Shown here piece after piece: positions 26,705 through 36,700 of a stretch of 64,000 nt of DNA; the stretch's first letter is position 1, and every line of letters begins with the position of its first letter. The stretch covers positions 1 through 64,000 of the forward strand of contig NZ_JAJTSZ010000005.1 in NCBI RefSeq assembly GCF_021440195.1. The letters are read 5' to 3'. The notes under the pieces are model-generated. The model saw nothing but the letters and a program-made list of their open reading frames with translations, was not told the origin of the DNA and searched no databases. The stretch comes from Dyadobacter sp. CY356 (lineage in GTDB: Bacteria; Bacteroidota; Bacteroidia; Cytophagales; Spirosomataceae). A program made the translations under genes and the position numbers.

Positions 26705-26872
26705 ATGATACTTAAAAATGAAAGCGATTACGAAAAAGCATCAGAAAGAATTGATGAAATTTTCGGCGCAAAACCTGGCACACCTGAGAAAAAAGAACTC
26801 GAAGAATTGCTAAAAGCGGTAAAAGCTTACGAGGACGATTTCATCAGAATGTTGAAAGAGAACGATATGTAA
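26705..26872 (+). CDS. 55-residue protein resembling the N-terminal half of a HigA antitoxin
   Basis: The short gene (MILKNESDYEKASERIDEIF..., ending RMLKENDM) encodes a helical, highly charged protein. Its start resembles the toxin-binding half of HigA antitoxins such as that at 10929 (IKNDEQYEQSLKRIYFLM): both have a short NDE/NES segment followed by YEKA/YEQS helices and an E-rich helix. It stops before any helix-turn-helix, and no toxin gene lies next to it. It has its own -7 box and an intact frame, so it looks maintained and not merely decayed. It may be an orphan antitoxin fragment or a small standalone protein. Confidence 0.7.
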   Translation: MILKNESDYEKASERIDEIFGAKPGTPEKKELEELLKAVKAYEDDFIRMLKENDM

Positions 26873-26884
26873 TTTTTTGGCCGG

Positions 26885-27718
26885 TTATACCTTCAGCGCC
26901 TTCGCCTGATTCCAGTATTCGTCCATCTCTGTCAAAGTCATTTCCGTCAGCGATTTCCCGTCCGCTTTTGATGCCTCTTCCATATACTGAAAACGCCGGA
27001 TGAATTTTTTGTTTGTACGCTCCAATGCAGTTTCAGGATTAATATCAACGAATCTTGAATAATTGACCAATGAAAATAACAAATCCCCAAATTCGCCTTC
27101 TGCTTCTTTTTGATCTATTACCTCTCCCGTTTCAATATTAAAATTTTCTTTAAACTCCTGTAATTCTTCTTCAACCTTTTCCCAAACCTGCTGTTTTTCA
27201 TCCCAGTCAAAACCAGCTCCACGCGCCTTTTCCTGAATACGCATGGCTTTAACCAATGCAGGCAAAGATGCAGGAACTCCGGAAAGAACTGATTTATTTC
27301 CTTCTTTCAATTTCAGTTTTTCCCAATTCTGCTTCACCTGTTCTTCGGTATCAGCTTTTGCATCGCCATAAATATGCGGATGACGAGAGATCAGTTTTTC
27401 ACAAATTCCGGTCAGTACATCAGCAATATCAAATCTAAACCCTGATTCAGGATTATTTTCAGAAGCGATTTTGGCATAAAAAACAATGTGCAAAAGCACG
27501 TCTCCGAGCTCCTTTTTTATTTCAGGCAGATCGTTTTCCAGAATCGCATCCGACAACTCATATGTTTCCTCGATGGTCAGATGCCTCAAACTCTCCAAAG
27601 TTTGTTTTCGGTCCCAGGGGCATTGTTCCCGCAACTCATCCATAATCGTAAGCAAACGGTCAAAAGCCATAAGTTGCTGCTGACGGCTTTCCGGCAAATC
27701 ATTGAAGTTTTTTTCCAT
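26885..27718 (-). CDS. mazG: Nucleoside triphosphate pyrophosphohydrolase MazG
   Basis: The 277-residue cytosolic enzyme hydrolyses non-canonical or excess NTPs to NMP and pyrophosphate. It has two tandem MazG modules. The first contains CPWDRKQTLESLRHLTIEETYE (seen as CPWDRKQTLESLRHLT at about 35-50, then EETYELSDAIL) and KKELGDVLLHIVFYA with the metal-binding Glu/Asp; the second has EEELQEFKENF and EGEFGDLLFSLVNYSR near 205-220. Length fits the family. The gene is convergent with the small gene at 26705, with only 12 bases between stops. Confidence 0.95.
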   Translation of the reverse strand: MEKNFNDLPESRQQQLMAFDRLLTIMDELREQCPWDRKQTLESLRHLTIEETYELSDAILENDLPEIKKELGDVLLHIVFYAKIASENNPESGFRFDIADVLTGICEKLISRHPHIYGDAKADTEEQVKQNWEKLKLKEGNKSVLSGVPASLPALVKAMRIQEKARGAGFDWDEKQQVWEKVEEELQEFKENFNIETGEVIDQKEAEGEFGDLLFSLVNYSRFVDINPETALERTNKKFIRRFQYMEEASKADGKSLTEMTLTEMDEYWNQAKALKV

Positions 27719-27863
27719 AATTCAAAGGTAAGGTTTCAGGGTTTAAAACATAAAAATTCTGTTAAACGCTCATGGCAATTTTCTCAAATGATGAAGCTTG
27801 AAATCAACGAACTTTTTTTTATCTAAAATGATTATTTGAGTATAACCAACTTAATAATATCTA

Positions 27864-29711
27864 TTGAAGAAAATTCCTGCAAATCAATCTTTTAAATCAA
27901 CTTCCTCATCTTCACAATCGTTAAAAAAGCGATTTTCTGCTTTACAAAATCTTCCCCGCTTTTTTGGTCTGGTTTGGGAAACAAATAAATTTCTCACATT
28001 AGGAAATATTTTTTTCCGGCTTATCAAATCCGCTCTTCCGTTACTAATGCTTTACATTGGTAAGGAAATCATTGATGAGGTAGTCCGTCTGATTGGAAAT
28101 CGCACAGATTCACATACTTATTTATGGATGCTCGTCGGCGCAGAACTTGGGCTAACGATTATTTCAGATCTCCTGAACCGCTGTATCAATTTATTTGACA
28201 GTCTTCTCGGTGATCTGGTTGCTAATAAAACCTCCGTCGATTTAGTCCATCATGCTGCAAAACTGGATTTATATCAATTTGAAAATCCTGTTTTTTACGA
28301 CAAACTGGAACGCGCCCGTAGGCAAACTTCCGGCAGAACCGTTTTGCTTTCTCAGACACTGGCGCAAATCCAGGATATATTAACCTTGCTTTCCCTTGGT
28401 GCAGGTCTGATCGTTTTCAATCCCTGGCTCATATTAATTCTTATCATTGCTGTTATTCCTTCTTTTTTGGGAGAAACCCATTTCAATGAAAAAACCTATT
28501 CCCTAACACGTAGCTGGACACCGGAAAGGCGGGAACTTGATTACCTCAGATATCTGGGATCAAGTGCTGAAACTGCGAAAGAAGTCAAAGTTTTTGGTCT
28601 GGAAAATTATCTGGCGAAACGTTTTAAAGAACTTTCAGAAGAATATTATCTGGCAAACCGCAAAATCTCGATCAGCCGCGCCAGTTGGGGATATGGCTTA
28701 TCGGCTATCGGAACGCTGGCTTATTATGCCGCTTATTTTTTTGTTTTGATCCAAACGCTCAGCGGAATTATCACCATAGGAACGATGACTTTCCTTTCCG
28801 GTTCATTCCAAAGAATGCACGGAATGCTCCAAAGTATCATGAGCCGGTTTTCCGGGATTGCAGAAAACGCGCTTTATCTGAAAGATCTTTTTGAGTTTTT
28901 TGAAATTAAACCCACAATACTGGCCAACGAAAACGGCGAGTTAATCCCCAGGCCTATTCAGAAAGGAATAACTTTCGAAAATGTCAGTTTCAAATATCCT
29001 GACAATGATTTCTGGGCGATAAGGAATCTTTCTTTCACTTTAAACCCTGGCGAAAAACTTGCCTTGGTTGGAGAAAATGGTGCTGGTAAAACGACTCTTG
29101 TAAAACTTCTTGCCTGTTTGTATAAACCCACAGAAGGCCGGATTCTGATTGATGGAATTGATATTCTGGATTATCAGCTGGCTGATCTTCGGGCCAATAT
29201 CGGGATCATTTTCCAAGATTACATCCGCTACGAAATGACGGTTTCTGATAATATCGCTGTTGGGGATATTGAAAATATTGATGATAAAGAAGCGATTCGA
29301 ATTGCATCAGAAATGAGTATGGCCAACGAACTGATCACCCAGCTGCCTAATGGTTTTGAACAGGTTTTAGGGAAAAGATTTAAGGAAGGAACTGAACTTT
29401 CCGGCGGCCAGTGGCAAAAAATTGCTTTGGCCCGCGCCTATATGCGGGATGCACAGCTTATCGTTTTGGATGAACCCACTTCGGCACTCGATGCCCGCGC
29501 AGAACATCAGGTTTTTCAGCGTTTCAGCGAACTGATCCATGGAAAAATGGCTGTATTGATTTCTCACCGATTCTCCACCGTCAGAATGGCCGACCGGATT
29601 TTATTTCTGGAAAAGGGACGACTGATCGAATTCGGATCACACGACGAGCTATTGAATCTCGACGGGAAATATGCTGAGTTATTCCAGTTGCAGGCCCAGG
29701 GATATTTATGA
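27864..29711 (+). CDS. ABC exporter, fused permease and ATP-binding half-transporter
   Basis: The 615-residue protein has a type IV (B-family) exporter fold: five to six membrane helices between about 45 and 330 and an ABC domain from about 370 with Walker A LVGENGAGKTTLVKLL, signature LSGGQWQKIALARAY and Walker B LIVLDEPTSALD. It would act as a homodimer exporting lipids, peptides or drugs; substrate unknown. The start is a TTG (MKKIPANQSF), the only plausible one because the next ATG lies inside the first membrane helix. Its stop overlaps the convergent thioesterase gene by 6 bases. Confidence 0.9.
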   Translation: MKKIPANQSFKSTSSSSQSLKKRFSALQNLPRFFGLVWETNKFLTLGNIFFRLIKSALPLLMLYIGKEIIDEVVRLIGNRTDSHTYLWMLVGAELGLTIISDLLNRCINLFDSLLGDLVANKTSVDLVHHAAKLDLYQFENPVFYDKLERARRQTSGRTVLLSQTLAQIQDILTLLSLGAGLIVFNPWLILILIIAVIPSFLGETHFNEKTYSLTRSWTPERRELDYLRYLGSSAETAKEVKVFGLENYLAKRFKELSEEYYLANRKISISRASWGYGLSAIGTLAYYAAYFFVLIQTLSGIITIGTMTFLSGSFQRMHGMLQSIMSRFSGIAENALYLKDLFEFFEIKPTILANENGELIPRPIQKGITFENVSFKYPDNDFWAIRNLSFTLNPGEKLALVGENGAGKTTLVKLLACLYKPTEGRILIDGIDILDYQLADLRANIGIIFQDYIRYEMTVSDNIAVGDIENIDDKEAIRIASEMSMANELITQLPNGFEQVLGKRFKEGTELSGGQWQKIALARAYMRDAQLIVLDEPTSALDARAEHQVFQRFSELIHGKMAVLISHRFSTVRMADRILFLEKGRLIEFGSHDELLNLDGKYAELFQLQAQGYL

Positions 29712-30182
29712 CAACGAAGGAATTCTCAAACCGGTTTGAAGCAGATTACTCGTGCATTTTGCTATAATCACACCTTCCGAGTTCACGATACTTCCTTCAA
29801 CATGAACAATATTTTTGCCGGCGCGAATGACATTTCCGCTGGCAAAAATCTTTTCTCCAACTTTTGCAGCGTTCAGATAATCACAATTCAGGTTAACAGA
29901 AACAAAGGCAAATTCCCTTCCCAACGCATATACCATGGTCCCGACTACTTCATCCAGAATGGTGGCAGCAATACCGCCGTGCAGGATTCCCATCGGATTT
30001 GACATATCCTTTCTAACCACAAACTCAACCTTCATACTTCCTTCCTGAATATCAAGCAGCGTTCCGTTTAACCACCGTCCAACCGGGGAATGACTTTCCT
30101 GCATGGGTTTCCCGATAAAGGACTGCATATATTTCAGACGGGTTTTGTCGTTGACCTGATCAGACATCAAAGATTCATTCAT
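29706..30182 (-). CDS. PaaI-type hotdog-fold thioesterase
   Basis: The 158-residue protein is a hotdog-fold acyl-CoA thioesterase of the PaaI/YdiI type. NPMGILHGGIAATILDEVVG (about 66-85) carries the family HGG and catalytic Asp/Glu; NLNCDYLNAAKVGEKIFASG (about 102-121) forms the second strand group. It hydrolyses CoA thioesters in the cytosol; the acyl group is unknown. It stands alone, convergent with the ABC exporter with a 6-base overlap of the 3' ends. Confidence 0.88.
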   Translation of the reverse strand: MNESLMSDQVNDKTRLKYMQSFIGKPMQESHSPVGRWLNGTLLDIQEGSMKVEFVVRKDMSNPMGILHGGIAATILDEVVGTMVYALGREFAFVSVNLNCDYLNAAKVGEKIFASGNVIRAGKNIVHVEGSIVNSEGVIIAKCTSNLLQTGLRIPSLS

Positions 30183-30285
30183 TTTATTTAATCATTAAGA
30201 ACTGTAAATATACAGCGGTATATAATTGGAAAATAGTAATTAACACAGATTTACAAGAGCAACTGCGTCAATACTATGGATTTTA

Positions 30286-30317
30286 TTGCTACGTATCAAA
30301 GGTAATTGCTACCTTTG
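30286..30317 (+). promoter_or_regulatory. Promoter of the ComA-like gene
   Basis: TTG (30286-30288), 21 bases, TACCTTTG (30310-30317): an exact Bacteroidota consensus promoter. Transcription would start near 30323, which rules out the more upstream in-frame start at 30306 and supports ATG 30354. Confidence 0.75.
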
Positions 30318-30353
30318 CCCGTGTTTTTCGAAGACTTAAAAGAGTATCCAAAT

Positions 30354-31148
30354 ATGAATTTTACGTTATCACAAATTCCTTCCCGTTCTGAAAAGCCTCG
30401 TGAAAAGGGGATTACGATGGTTATGGATAAGGGGCTTAGTATCAGGGAAACCGAAGATATGATTTCGAGTGCCTCAGGGTTTATCGATATCGTCAAGCTG
30501 GGATGGGCCACTTCCTACGTTACATCTAATCTGAATGAAAAACTGGCGGTATATAAAAATGCCGGTATACCAGTTTATTTTGGCGGAACCCTGTTTGAAG
30601 CTTTTGTAGTAAGGAATCAGTTTGATGATTATCGCAAACTTCTTGATAAATATGATCTGAAATTTGCAGAGGTATCTGACGGATCAGTTGAAATGCCACA
30701 GGATGTAAAATGTGAATATATCCGTAAACTGGCTACACAGGTAACCGTTTTGTCGGAAGTAGGATCCAAGGACGAAAACAAGATAATCCCTCCATATAAG
30801 TGGATACAGCTCATTCAGTCTGAATTGGAAGCCGGCGCATGGAAAGTGATCGGAGAAGCAAGAGAATCCGGAAATGTTGGACTTTTCAGAGCCAGTGGTG
30901 AAGTTCGCCAGGGTTTGGTGGAAGAAATTCTGACTCAGATCCCTTTTGAGAAAATGCTTTGGGAAGCACCGCAAAAATCGCAGCAGGTCTGGTTTGTTAA
31001 ACTTTTAGGGTCAAATGTTAATCTTGGAAATATTGCTCCAAGCGAACTTATTCCATTAGAAACGATTCGTCTGGGACTGCGTGGAGATACTTTCAACCAT
31101 TTCCTGAATGCAAAGACAAAAAAAGAATGGAAAATTGATTCGAAATAA
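30354..31148 (+). CDS. Phosphosulfolactate synthase-like protein (ComA family)
   Basis: The 264-residue TIM-barrel protein matches the ComA family, whose known members add sulfite to phosphoenolpyruvate to give (2R)-phospho-3-sulfolactate. Family segments are GITMVMDKGLSIRETEDMI (about 19-37), DIVKLGWATSYVT (about 46-58), PVYFGGTLFEAFVVRNQ (about 74-90), FAEVSDGSVEMP (about 104-115), ARESGNVGLFRASGEVR (about 184-200) and IRLGLRGDT near the end. Archaea use it for coenzyme M; in Bacteroidota the product could instead feed sulfolactate or sulfonolipid chemistry, which is speculation. DedA follows 53 bases on and may be co-transcribed. Confidence 0.87.
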   Translation: MNFTLSQIPSRSEKPREKGITMVMDKGLSIRETEDMISSASGFIDIVKLGWATSYVTSNLNEKLAVYKNAGIPVYFGGTLFEAFVVRNQFDDYRKLLDKYDLKFAEVSDGSVEMPQDVKCEYIRKLATQVTVLSEVGSKDENKIIPPYKWIQLIQSELEAGAWKVIGEARESGNVGLFRASGEVRQGLVEEILTQIPFEKMLWEAPQKSQQVWFVKLLGSNVNLGNIAPSELIPLETIRLGLRGDTFNHFLNAKTKKEWKIDSK

Positions 31149-31201
31149 CTGTTTTACCTCATCTTTCATCTTATCACATAATTGGTCAAATTTTTAAAGC
31201 C

Positions 31202-31858
31202 ATGGAATTATTAAAGCAGTTTATTGATTTTTTCCTTCATCTGGATAAACATTTGTTTGATATCGTACAGCAGTATGGTACACTCACCTACGTTATTCTT
31301 TTCCTGATCGTTTTTACAGAAACTGGTTTGGTTATTATGCCGCTTCTACCGGGCGATTCGTTGCTTTTTGCGGCGGGTGCGATTGCAGCCAATGAAGGAA
31401 CTGGTCTTAATGTAGTATTGATCATTATCGTATTGATCATCGCAGCACTTTTAGGTGATAATGTCAATTATTTCATGGGGAAAAAGTTTGGTGGTGAAAT
31501 TAAAAAACGAGAACGGATCCTGTTCCTGAAAAGAGAATATCTTGAAAAGACAGAAGCTTTTTATGAAAAACATGGCGGAAGTACTGTAATCATGGCCCGT
31601 TTTATTCCGATTGTACGTACAGTTGCACCTTTTGTTGCTGGTGCAGGAAGTATGAATTATTCAAAATATATTGGATACTGTGTTTTAGGTGCTATCCTCT
31701 GGGTTCCGTCGCTGACACTTCTTGGCTACTTCTTTGGGAATATGGATATTGTTAAAAGAAACTTTGAACTTGTCATCTTTGGTATCATCGGATTCTCAAT
31801 ACTGCCAATGATTTTTCAGTTTTTCAAAAGCAAAATGGCAAAGCCGAAAACAGCCTAG
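31202..31858 (+). CDS. DedA-family membrane protein
   Basis: The 218-residue inner-membrane protein belongs to the DedA (VTT/SNARE-associated) family, some members of which flip undecaprenyl phosphate or phospholipids. It shows the re-entrant-loop motifs ETGLVIMPLLPGDSLLFAAG (about 40-59) and FIPIVRTVAPFVAGAG (about 139-154, conserved Arg), an amphipathic GKKFGGEIKKRER segment and a C-terminal membrane helix ending in basic residues. Five to six hydrophobic segments are visible. A terminator follows 45 bases after the stop. Confidence 0.93.
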   Translation: MELLKQFIDFFLHLDKHLFDIVQQYGTLTYVILFLIVFTETGLVIMPLLPGDSLLFAAGAIAANEGTGLNVVLIIIVLIIAALLGDNVNYFMGKKFGGEIKKRERILFLKREYLEKTEAFYEKHGGSTVIMARFIPIVRTVAPFVAGAGSMNYSKYIGYCVLGAILWVPSLTLLGYFFGNMDIVKRNFELVIFGIIGFSILPMIFQFFKSKMAKPKTA

Positions 31859-31902
31859 GTTTTTTAACAGTTTTGCTATCACCTCTCATAACATTCAAAA
31901 TC

Positions 31903-31932
31903 AAGACCTTCCAAACCAGGAGGGTCTTTTTT
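31903..31932 (+). terminator. Terminator after dedA
   Basis: AAGACCTTCC (31903-31912) and GGAGGGTCTT (31919-31928) form a 10-bp stem with one G-U pair and a 6-base loop, followed by a T run. Confidence 0.85.
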
Positions 31933-32043
31933 ATGTAGGATATCAGTTACTTAAATAAAAAAATCAGCAACCAGGGTCAATATAAAAAAATAATTTAAAA
32001 AATTGTTAAAACAGTTTAGGGGTTTTTGACCTTTGTTTGACTA

Positions 32044-32051
32044 TACCTTTG
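32044..32051 (+). promoter_or_regulatory. -7 box of the ECF sigma factor operon
   Basis: TACCTTTG matches TAnnTTTG exactly, 22 bases before the sigma gene. A TTG (32026-32028) lies 15 bases upstream, shorter than usual spacing, so the -33 element is uncertain. Confidence 0.55.
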
Positions 32052-32073
32052 TATTCCTGTAAATGGAAACTAA

Positions 32074-32628
32074 ATGAACACAACTTTAACTGATGAACAG
32101 CTGGTTATGAAACTTAGCGAAGGCAATAAAATTGCCTTTGGGGAAATTTATGACCGGTATTGGTACAAATTATTTTGTATCGCGTATCATCAGACCGGCA
32201 CAAAAGAGGAAGCCGAAGAATTGGTTCATGATTTGTTTGAAAGTCTGTGGAACCGCCGTGAACAAAGCCAGATCAAACACCTGAGTTCCTATCTGGTGAT
32301 TTCAATGAAAAATTTGATAACCAATTTTATCAAATCAAAAATTACCTGGCGGAAATATAAAGAACACATCATTCTGCAAAAAATGCAGGAAAATGCTTTG
32401 ACCGAAGATACCGCCGAATTTACAGACCTTTCACAGGCACTGGATAATGCTCTGAAAAAACTTCCTGAAAAAACGAGCAAAATATTTCAGCTAAGCAGGT
32501 TTGAAAATCAGTCGGTAAAGGAAATTGCAAAAGAGCTGAATTTGTCAGAAAAAGCGGTTGAATACCATATCACAAAATCACTCAAAGTTTTAAAAGATCA
32601 ACTCTCGGTCTATCACACACAAAATTGA
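32074..32628 (+). CDS. ECF RNA polymerase sigma factor (FecI-like, Sus-associated)
   Basis: The 184-residue protein has sigma region 2 (AFGEIYDRYWYKLFCIAYHQ near 22-41, then EAEELVHDLFESLWNRRE) and region 4 (LPEKTSKIFQLSRFENQSVK, EIAKELNLSEKAVEYHITKS as HTH, about 130-170). It is 22 bases before a fecR gene and followed by a SusC with STN domain, the classic outer-membrane-to-sigma signalling arrangement of Bacteroidota. It should transcribe the downstream susCD genes when ligand is present. Confidence 0.94.
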   Translation: MNTTLTDEQLVMKLSEGNKIAFGEIYDRYWYKLFCIAYHQTGTKEEAEELVHDLFESLWNRREQSQIKHLSSYLVISMKNLITNFIKSKITWRKYKEHIILQKMQENALTEDTAEFTDLSQALDNALKKLPEKTSKIFQLSRFENQSVKEIAKELNLSEKAVEYHITKSLKVLKDQLSVYHTQN

Positions 32629-32650
32629 AACGAAGACAACTAAAAGAGAA

Positions 32651-33652
32651 ATGAATCAATTCGATTTTGATATAGTATTGCAAAAGTATCTGTCCGGCGA
32701 ACAATCGCCTGACGAAGAAAAGTTTATAAACGAATATCTGGAAAATAATCCCTTTGAAGAAACGCCTGTTTTTGAAGCTGAAAAAGAAAAAATAGGAAAA
32801 AGGATCAAGCAAAAACTGTATGCCGAAACGATCCGTGAGCCTGTTTACATTCGCTTTTTACCATGGATAAAGGGAATAGCGGCTTCGGTATTAATTCTGT
32901 TTGGAAGCTGGGCATTTTTAAAAAAATCGGAGTATGCTGATATTCTCAAACTTGAAACATTAGGTAACCAGGGCGTTGTTGAAATTAAAAATACATCAGC
33001 AAAACCACAGCGGGTATATCTGGAAGATGGCAGTGTGGTGATTTTGAAAGAGAAAAGCAGCATCAGTTTTCCTGAACATTTTGGTGCAGAGCGCAGATTG
33101 GTCTATCTGCATGGAGAAGCATTTTTTAAGGTAAAAAGAAACCCTGCGAAGCCGTTTATCGTATCTACTGAAAACCTGGTCACGCAGGTTTTGGGAACCA
33201 GTTTTACGATTAAATCTTATGACGATGCGCGGTCCATTGAAGTTTTGGTAGCAACCGGCCGCGTTTCTGTGTATGAAGTAGCTGAAAAATCTCCCTCCAA
33301 TAGCAATGGTGTTATCCTGACCAGAAACCAGAAAATCACTTTTGACAAAAAATCAAAAAAGATGGAACTAGCCATTGTTGAAAATCCGGTGATCAACCGT
33401 TCCGAAATTCGGGTCGCTTATGGATTTTCATTCCTGGAAACGCCCGTCAAAGAAGCTTTCTCATTACTGGAAAAAGCATATGGTATTGATATTGTCATTG
33501 AAAATGATGCAGTTGAAGCCTGCAAATTTACCGGTGATCTGACGGATCTCTCTTTATTTGAACAACTTGACCTGATCTGTAAATCCTTAAACGCTACGTA
33601 TGAAAGAAGAGGAACAACGCTTTTCGTTCGTGGAGAAGGTTGCTCGAAATAG
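32651..33652 (+). CDS. FecR-type anti-sigma factor
   Basis: The 333-residue protein has an N-terminal cytosolic anti-sigma part (about 1-75), one membrane helix (WIKGIAASVLILFGSWAFL, about 74-92), a periplasmic FecR domain (VYLEDGSVVILKEKSSISFP and LHGEAFFKVKRNPAKPFIV, about 120-175) and a C-terminal DUF4974/STN-like module (FSFLETPVKEAFSLLEKAYG near 260-280) that contacts the SusC signalling domain. It should hold the upstream sigma factor until the SusC transporter signals. Gene order and spacing agree. Confidence 0.94.
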   Translation: MNQFDFDIVLQKYLSGEQSPDEEKFINEYLENNPFEETPVFEAEKEKIGKRIKQKLYAETIREPVYIRFLPWIKGIAASVLILFGSWAFLKKSEYADILKLETLGNQGVVEIKNTSAKPQRVYLEDGSVVILKEKSSISFPEHFGAERRLVYLHGEAFFKVKRNPAKPFIVSTENLVTQVLGTSFTIKSYDDARSIEVLVATGRVSVYEVAEKSPSNSNGVILTRNQKITFDKKSKKMELAIVENPVINRSEIRVAYGFSFLETPVKEAFSLLEKAYGIDIVIENDAVEACKFTGDLTDLSLFEQLDLICKSLNATYERRGTTLFVRGEGCSK

Positions 33653-33722
33653 CTGAACGCACTTATATTAAAAGGAAGCTTACATCTTTGAATCTCAATA
33701 ACCCGGAAAAACTTTTTAACCT

Positions 33723-36700
33723 ATGAATAGAAAAATACCTCGTGAACGAGTTGTTTACAACGTGGCAAGTGCTACTGTCAAACAACTGCTGATTTTTATT
33801 TTATGCTGTGGTATTTCTACGGCGCATACGCTTCATGGTCAGGAATTACTGAGCAAGGAAATTTCGCTTAAAGTGGAATCTCTGGAAATTAAAAAGATTT
33901 TGAACCTGATTGAAAAACAGGCGGATGTAAAATTTGTATACAGCACCAACAGTATTCAGGGAATTCAAAATACTACGCTGAAAGAAATAAAAGGACCATT
34001 GAATAAAGTGCTTGACCAGATTCTGGCACCTATCAATGTGTCGTATGAAGTTGTGGGAACCACCAGGATCCTGCTTCGTAAAAAACCTTCGGGAACGGCG
34101 ATCCAATCACAAGGAATCATTTTCCCAAACCAGTTAATTGAACGTAAAGTTTCAGGAAAAGTGGTAGATGAAAAAGGCGAAGGTTTGCCAGGTGTGAACG
34201 TTCTGGTTGTTGGTAGCCAGACGGGAACTTCAACCAATGAAAAAGGTGAATATGCACTGAATGTTGGTGACGGCGCCGTGACGCTAAAATTCTCTTTTAT
34301 CGGTTATGTGAGTCAGGAAGTATTATCAGACAAAAATAGTGTTGTCAACATTTCACTGGCTCCGGATGTAAGCGCGCTGAAAGAGGTTGTTGTAGTAGGT
34401 TACGGTACGCAGGAAAAGAAAGATGTTACCGGTGCAGTTTCTTCCATCAAAGGTGCGGATTTCCAAAACTTGCCATCAGGTGGTGCGCAACAGGCATTAC
34501 AGGGAAGAGCCGCCGGTGTTAATATTGTCAGAAACGGTGGCGCACCTGGTGATGCCGGTTCAATTCAGATACGTGGTTTTGGTACGGTAAATAACTCAAC
34601 GCCATTAGTTGTGATTGACGGGGTGCCTTCCGGAACGATGAATGATGTCAACCCAAATGACATTGAATCGATTGAAATCCTGAAAGATGCCTCGGCTTCT
34701 GCGATTTATGGAACACGTGCTGCAAATGGCGTTATCATTATTACCACAAAACGCGGAAAATTCGATAACCCGATCAACCTGACTGTTAATGGTTATGTTG
34801 GTGTTACAAACCGTATCAAAACACTTGACGTTCTGGACGCGCCAACTTTGGCTTCCTTAAAAAGAGAAGCGTACACAAACGATGGTTTACCGATTCCCGC
34901 GATCTGGAATGATGCAAAATATCAGACTCAACTTACAAATTGGCAGGATGAAATATTGAAACAAGGCGTTACCCAAAACTACGACGCATCGATTCGCGGG
35001 GGTGGTAAATATTCATCTTTCTCCTTATCCGGCGGATATTATAACGAAAAAGGAATAATAGGTAAGTCAAATTACAAACGGCTTACTTTCCGCATCAACT
35101 CTGATCATAAAATCGGATCAAAAATTAAAATCGGACAAAATTTCCAGTTTACCAATACGCACAATACCTCACCAGATACACAGTCTTCTCAGACAGGATT
35201 GCTATGGAGCGCTATTCGTTTTCATCCCGGACTGCCCGTTAAAAATGCAGACGGATCTTACAGCTCAACCCAGGGAATTGGTGCTTTTGGCGATATAAAC
35301 AACCCCGTTTTTACGATTGATAACCAGGATCAGGACAATATCCGTAACCGTTTTCTAGGCAGTGTAACCGGCGAGCTTGAAATTGTTGAAGGATTAAAAC
35401 TGCGTGCAAACCTTGCCATGGATGCAACATTTGGTGAAACGCATTCCTTTGATATTAAAATCAACGATCAGTTCAGAACAAATTCATACAATCAGTTGAA
35501 TCTTGGACACGATAAAAACTGGTCATTTTTACAGGAATATTTCCTTTCTTATGACAAAAAATTTGGTCAGCATTCGCTTAATGTCGTAGCGGGTTACACA
35601 TCACAAACTTTCAATGATATCTATGCAAATCAGCGTGGACGTGATTTTGCGAGTGAAGACCCTTCCCTGCGTTACATGCAATATGCCGGAACCATCGTTT
35701 CCATTTCTCAAAATGACGGTGGAAACGGCGGCCGCAGTTATGATGCATTGGGCTCCGTATTCGGACGTATAAATTATTCTTTGAAAGACCGCTATTTACT
35801 TACAGCTACGGTCCGTAGTGATGGATCTTCAAAATTTACCCCTGGTAACCAATGGGGTTATTTCCCTGCTTTTTCTGCCGGATGGAGAGTTTCAGAAGAA
35901 TCATTTTTCAAAGATGCTCTTCCCTTTTTCAGCAACTTTAAGCTAACGGGAGGTTGGGGACAATTGGGTAATCAAAATGTAGCCTCATTGCAATATCTCG
36001 CCCTGATCAATTCTTCTTACCGTTATGCATTCGGAAACGGTGGTGTTCAGAATTTCATTTCCGGCGCGGCACAAAGCAGACTGGCCAACACAAATATTGG
36101 TTGGGAAACGGCTGAAATGACAAACTTTGGCCTTGAAGCAGGTCTTATGAAAAACAGTTTGTATTTCTCCGCCAACTATTTTGTTAAGGATACCAAGAAA
36201 ATGCTTTTGGCACCGCCGGCAGTAGGTACGATCGGAACTGCTACCATTCCTGATCAGAATATCGGACAGTTGAGAAACAAAGGTCTGGAATTTGAAGCTT
36301 CTTATCGTCACTCGATTGGCGGATTGACACTGAATTTCAGTGGTAATGCTACTCTTATCCAAAACAAAATCACGAAACTTGCAACACCGGGCGGATTCCT
36401 AGCCACACAGCTATACGGAAGAGGTCAGCAGGAAATTGTAAGGACTTATGAAGGCCATACTTACGGTACTTTCTATGGCTATAAAACAAACGGAATTTAT
36501 CAAAATCAGGGCGAGATTGACGCTGATGCGAACATCGCGAATGATTCCCGTAAAACCGGAGGACAAATTAAACCTGGGGATGTGAAGTTTCTGGATTTAA
36601 ATAACGATGGTGTTATCGACGATCAGGACAGAACGATTATCGGCAGTCCTCAACCAAAAATAAATTACGGTTTTTCAGCAGGAGCTAATTTTAAAGGTTT

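Noticed and set aside
30306-30353. N-terminal extension of the ComA-like protein
   Set aside because: The extension would include the -7 promoter box itself (30310-30317), so it cannot be in the mRNA.
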